From Nocardia rhamnosiphila NBRC 108938 (GTDB lineage Bacteria; Actinomycetota; Actinomycetes; Mycobacteriales; Mycobacteriaceae): a stretch of 64,000 bases of DNA. The DNA lies in assembly GCF_000720425.1 (NCBI RefSeq), contig NZ_JOAJ01000010.1, positions 266,922 to 330,921 on the forward strand, given 5' to 3'. Positions 63,877 through 64,000 of the stretch are shown here, in pieces. Both the position numbers and the translations under genes were made by a program. Numbering within the stretch: position 1 is the first letter of the stretch; each line of letters starts with the position of its first letter. The notes under the pieces were generated by a model. That model made no database searches. It worked only from the letters and a program-made list of their open reading frames with translations, and was not told the DNA's origin.

Positions 63877-64000
63877 ATGACCATCGCCCGCACCTTCGGA
63901 TTCGTGAAGAGAATCGCCGCCGCCACCGTGCTGGCCGGAGCCCTCGCCGCGATCCCCGCCACCCTCGCCCCCCAAGTGGCCCTCGCCGACGTCCCCGGCC
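63877..64000 (+). CDS. N-terminus of another exported protein (cut by window end)
   Basis: Forty-one residues visible: a signal peptide (MTIARTFGFVKRIAAATVLA, then cleavage after VALA) running into DVPG. GAACGGAG precedes the ATG. It follows the secreted protein gene at 63271 by about 100 bases, so the two may be paralogous or co-expressed. The family cannot be told from this part. Confidence 0.65.
   Translation, partial: MTIARTFGFVKRIAAATVLAGALAAIPATLAPQVALADVPG

Overview
The window is high-GC actinobacterial DNA, most likely from a Nocardia or a close mycolic-acid-containing relative. The evidence is the presence and order of genes typical of Mycobacteriales: mmpL3 with its trmB and NYN-domain neighbours, aftD with a DUF2613 gene, lpqI with a TetR gene, fadA2/fabG4/htdX, a DUF3068 gene, and GTP-type PEP carboxykinase. 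By recollection much of this matches the M. tuberculosis Rv0205-Rv0243 neighbourhood, rearranged; no database was searched.

Layout. 1-6.1 kb: a secreted DUF4185 protein, a large VanW-domain membrane protein and a 6-phosphogluconate dehydrogenase. 6.1-9.8 kb: the divergent fadA2 / fabG4-htdX fatty-acyl locus, with a perfect 20-bp palindrome in its promoter region. 9.8-19.8 kb: an accessory island inserted after htdX. It holds a second copy of the htdX 3' end, a PIN-toxin/HTH-antitoxin pair under a 30-bp palindrome, small proteins of unknown function, an HTH regulator with a GNAT acetyltransferase, a markedly AT-rich pair of genes (one DUF6414-like) and two broken genes. 19.9-27.6 kb: DUF3068 protein, membrane acyltransferase, Cys-rich DUF5685 protein, a TetR regulator whose own promoter carries a near copy of the fadA2/fabG4 palindrome, LpqI, a universal stress protein and isochorismate synthase. 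27.7-37.7 kb: an envelope-glycan block (DUF2613, AftD, a flippase, a GT-C-like membrane protein, a GT4 glycosyltransferase and a methyltransferase).

37.7-51 kb: small unknown genes, PEP carboxykinase, a pair of dynamin-like proteins divergent from trmB, the trmB-NYN-mmpL3 operon (MmpL3 has a very long low-complexity tail), a DUF1707 protein and an AI-2E-type permease. 51-60.6 kb: a membrane adenylate cyclase, a YbhN-like flippase-fold protein, DUF3054, a lipoprotein that looks like a catalytically dead transpeptidase, aroQ, a deazaflavin-type nitroreductase, a zinc alcohol dehydrogenase, a short GNAT protein, a lysophospholipid acyltransferase and YqgE. 60.6-64 kb: a DrrAB-type ABC exporter operon, an EXLDI protein with a probable ribbon-helix-helix N-terminus and a repeat operator, and two small exported proteins, the last cut by the window end.

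Themes. Many genes serve the mycolate-arabinogalactan envelope: MmpL3, AftD, glycosyltransferases, flippases, LpqI, VanW and perhaps the DUF4185 protein. The core genes are tightly packed, with strong GC-rich hairpins between convergent pairs. The island differs in base composition, spacing and number of broken genes. No tRNA, rRNA or CRISPR array was recognised.
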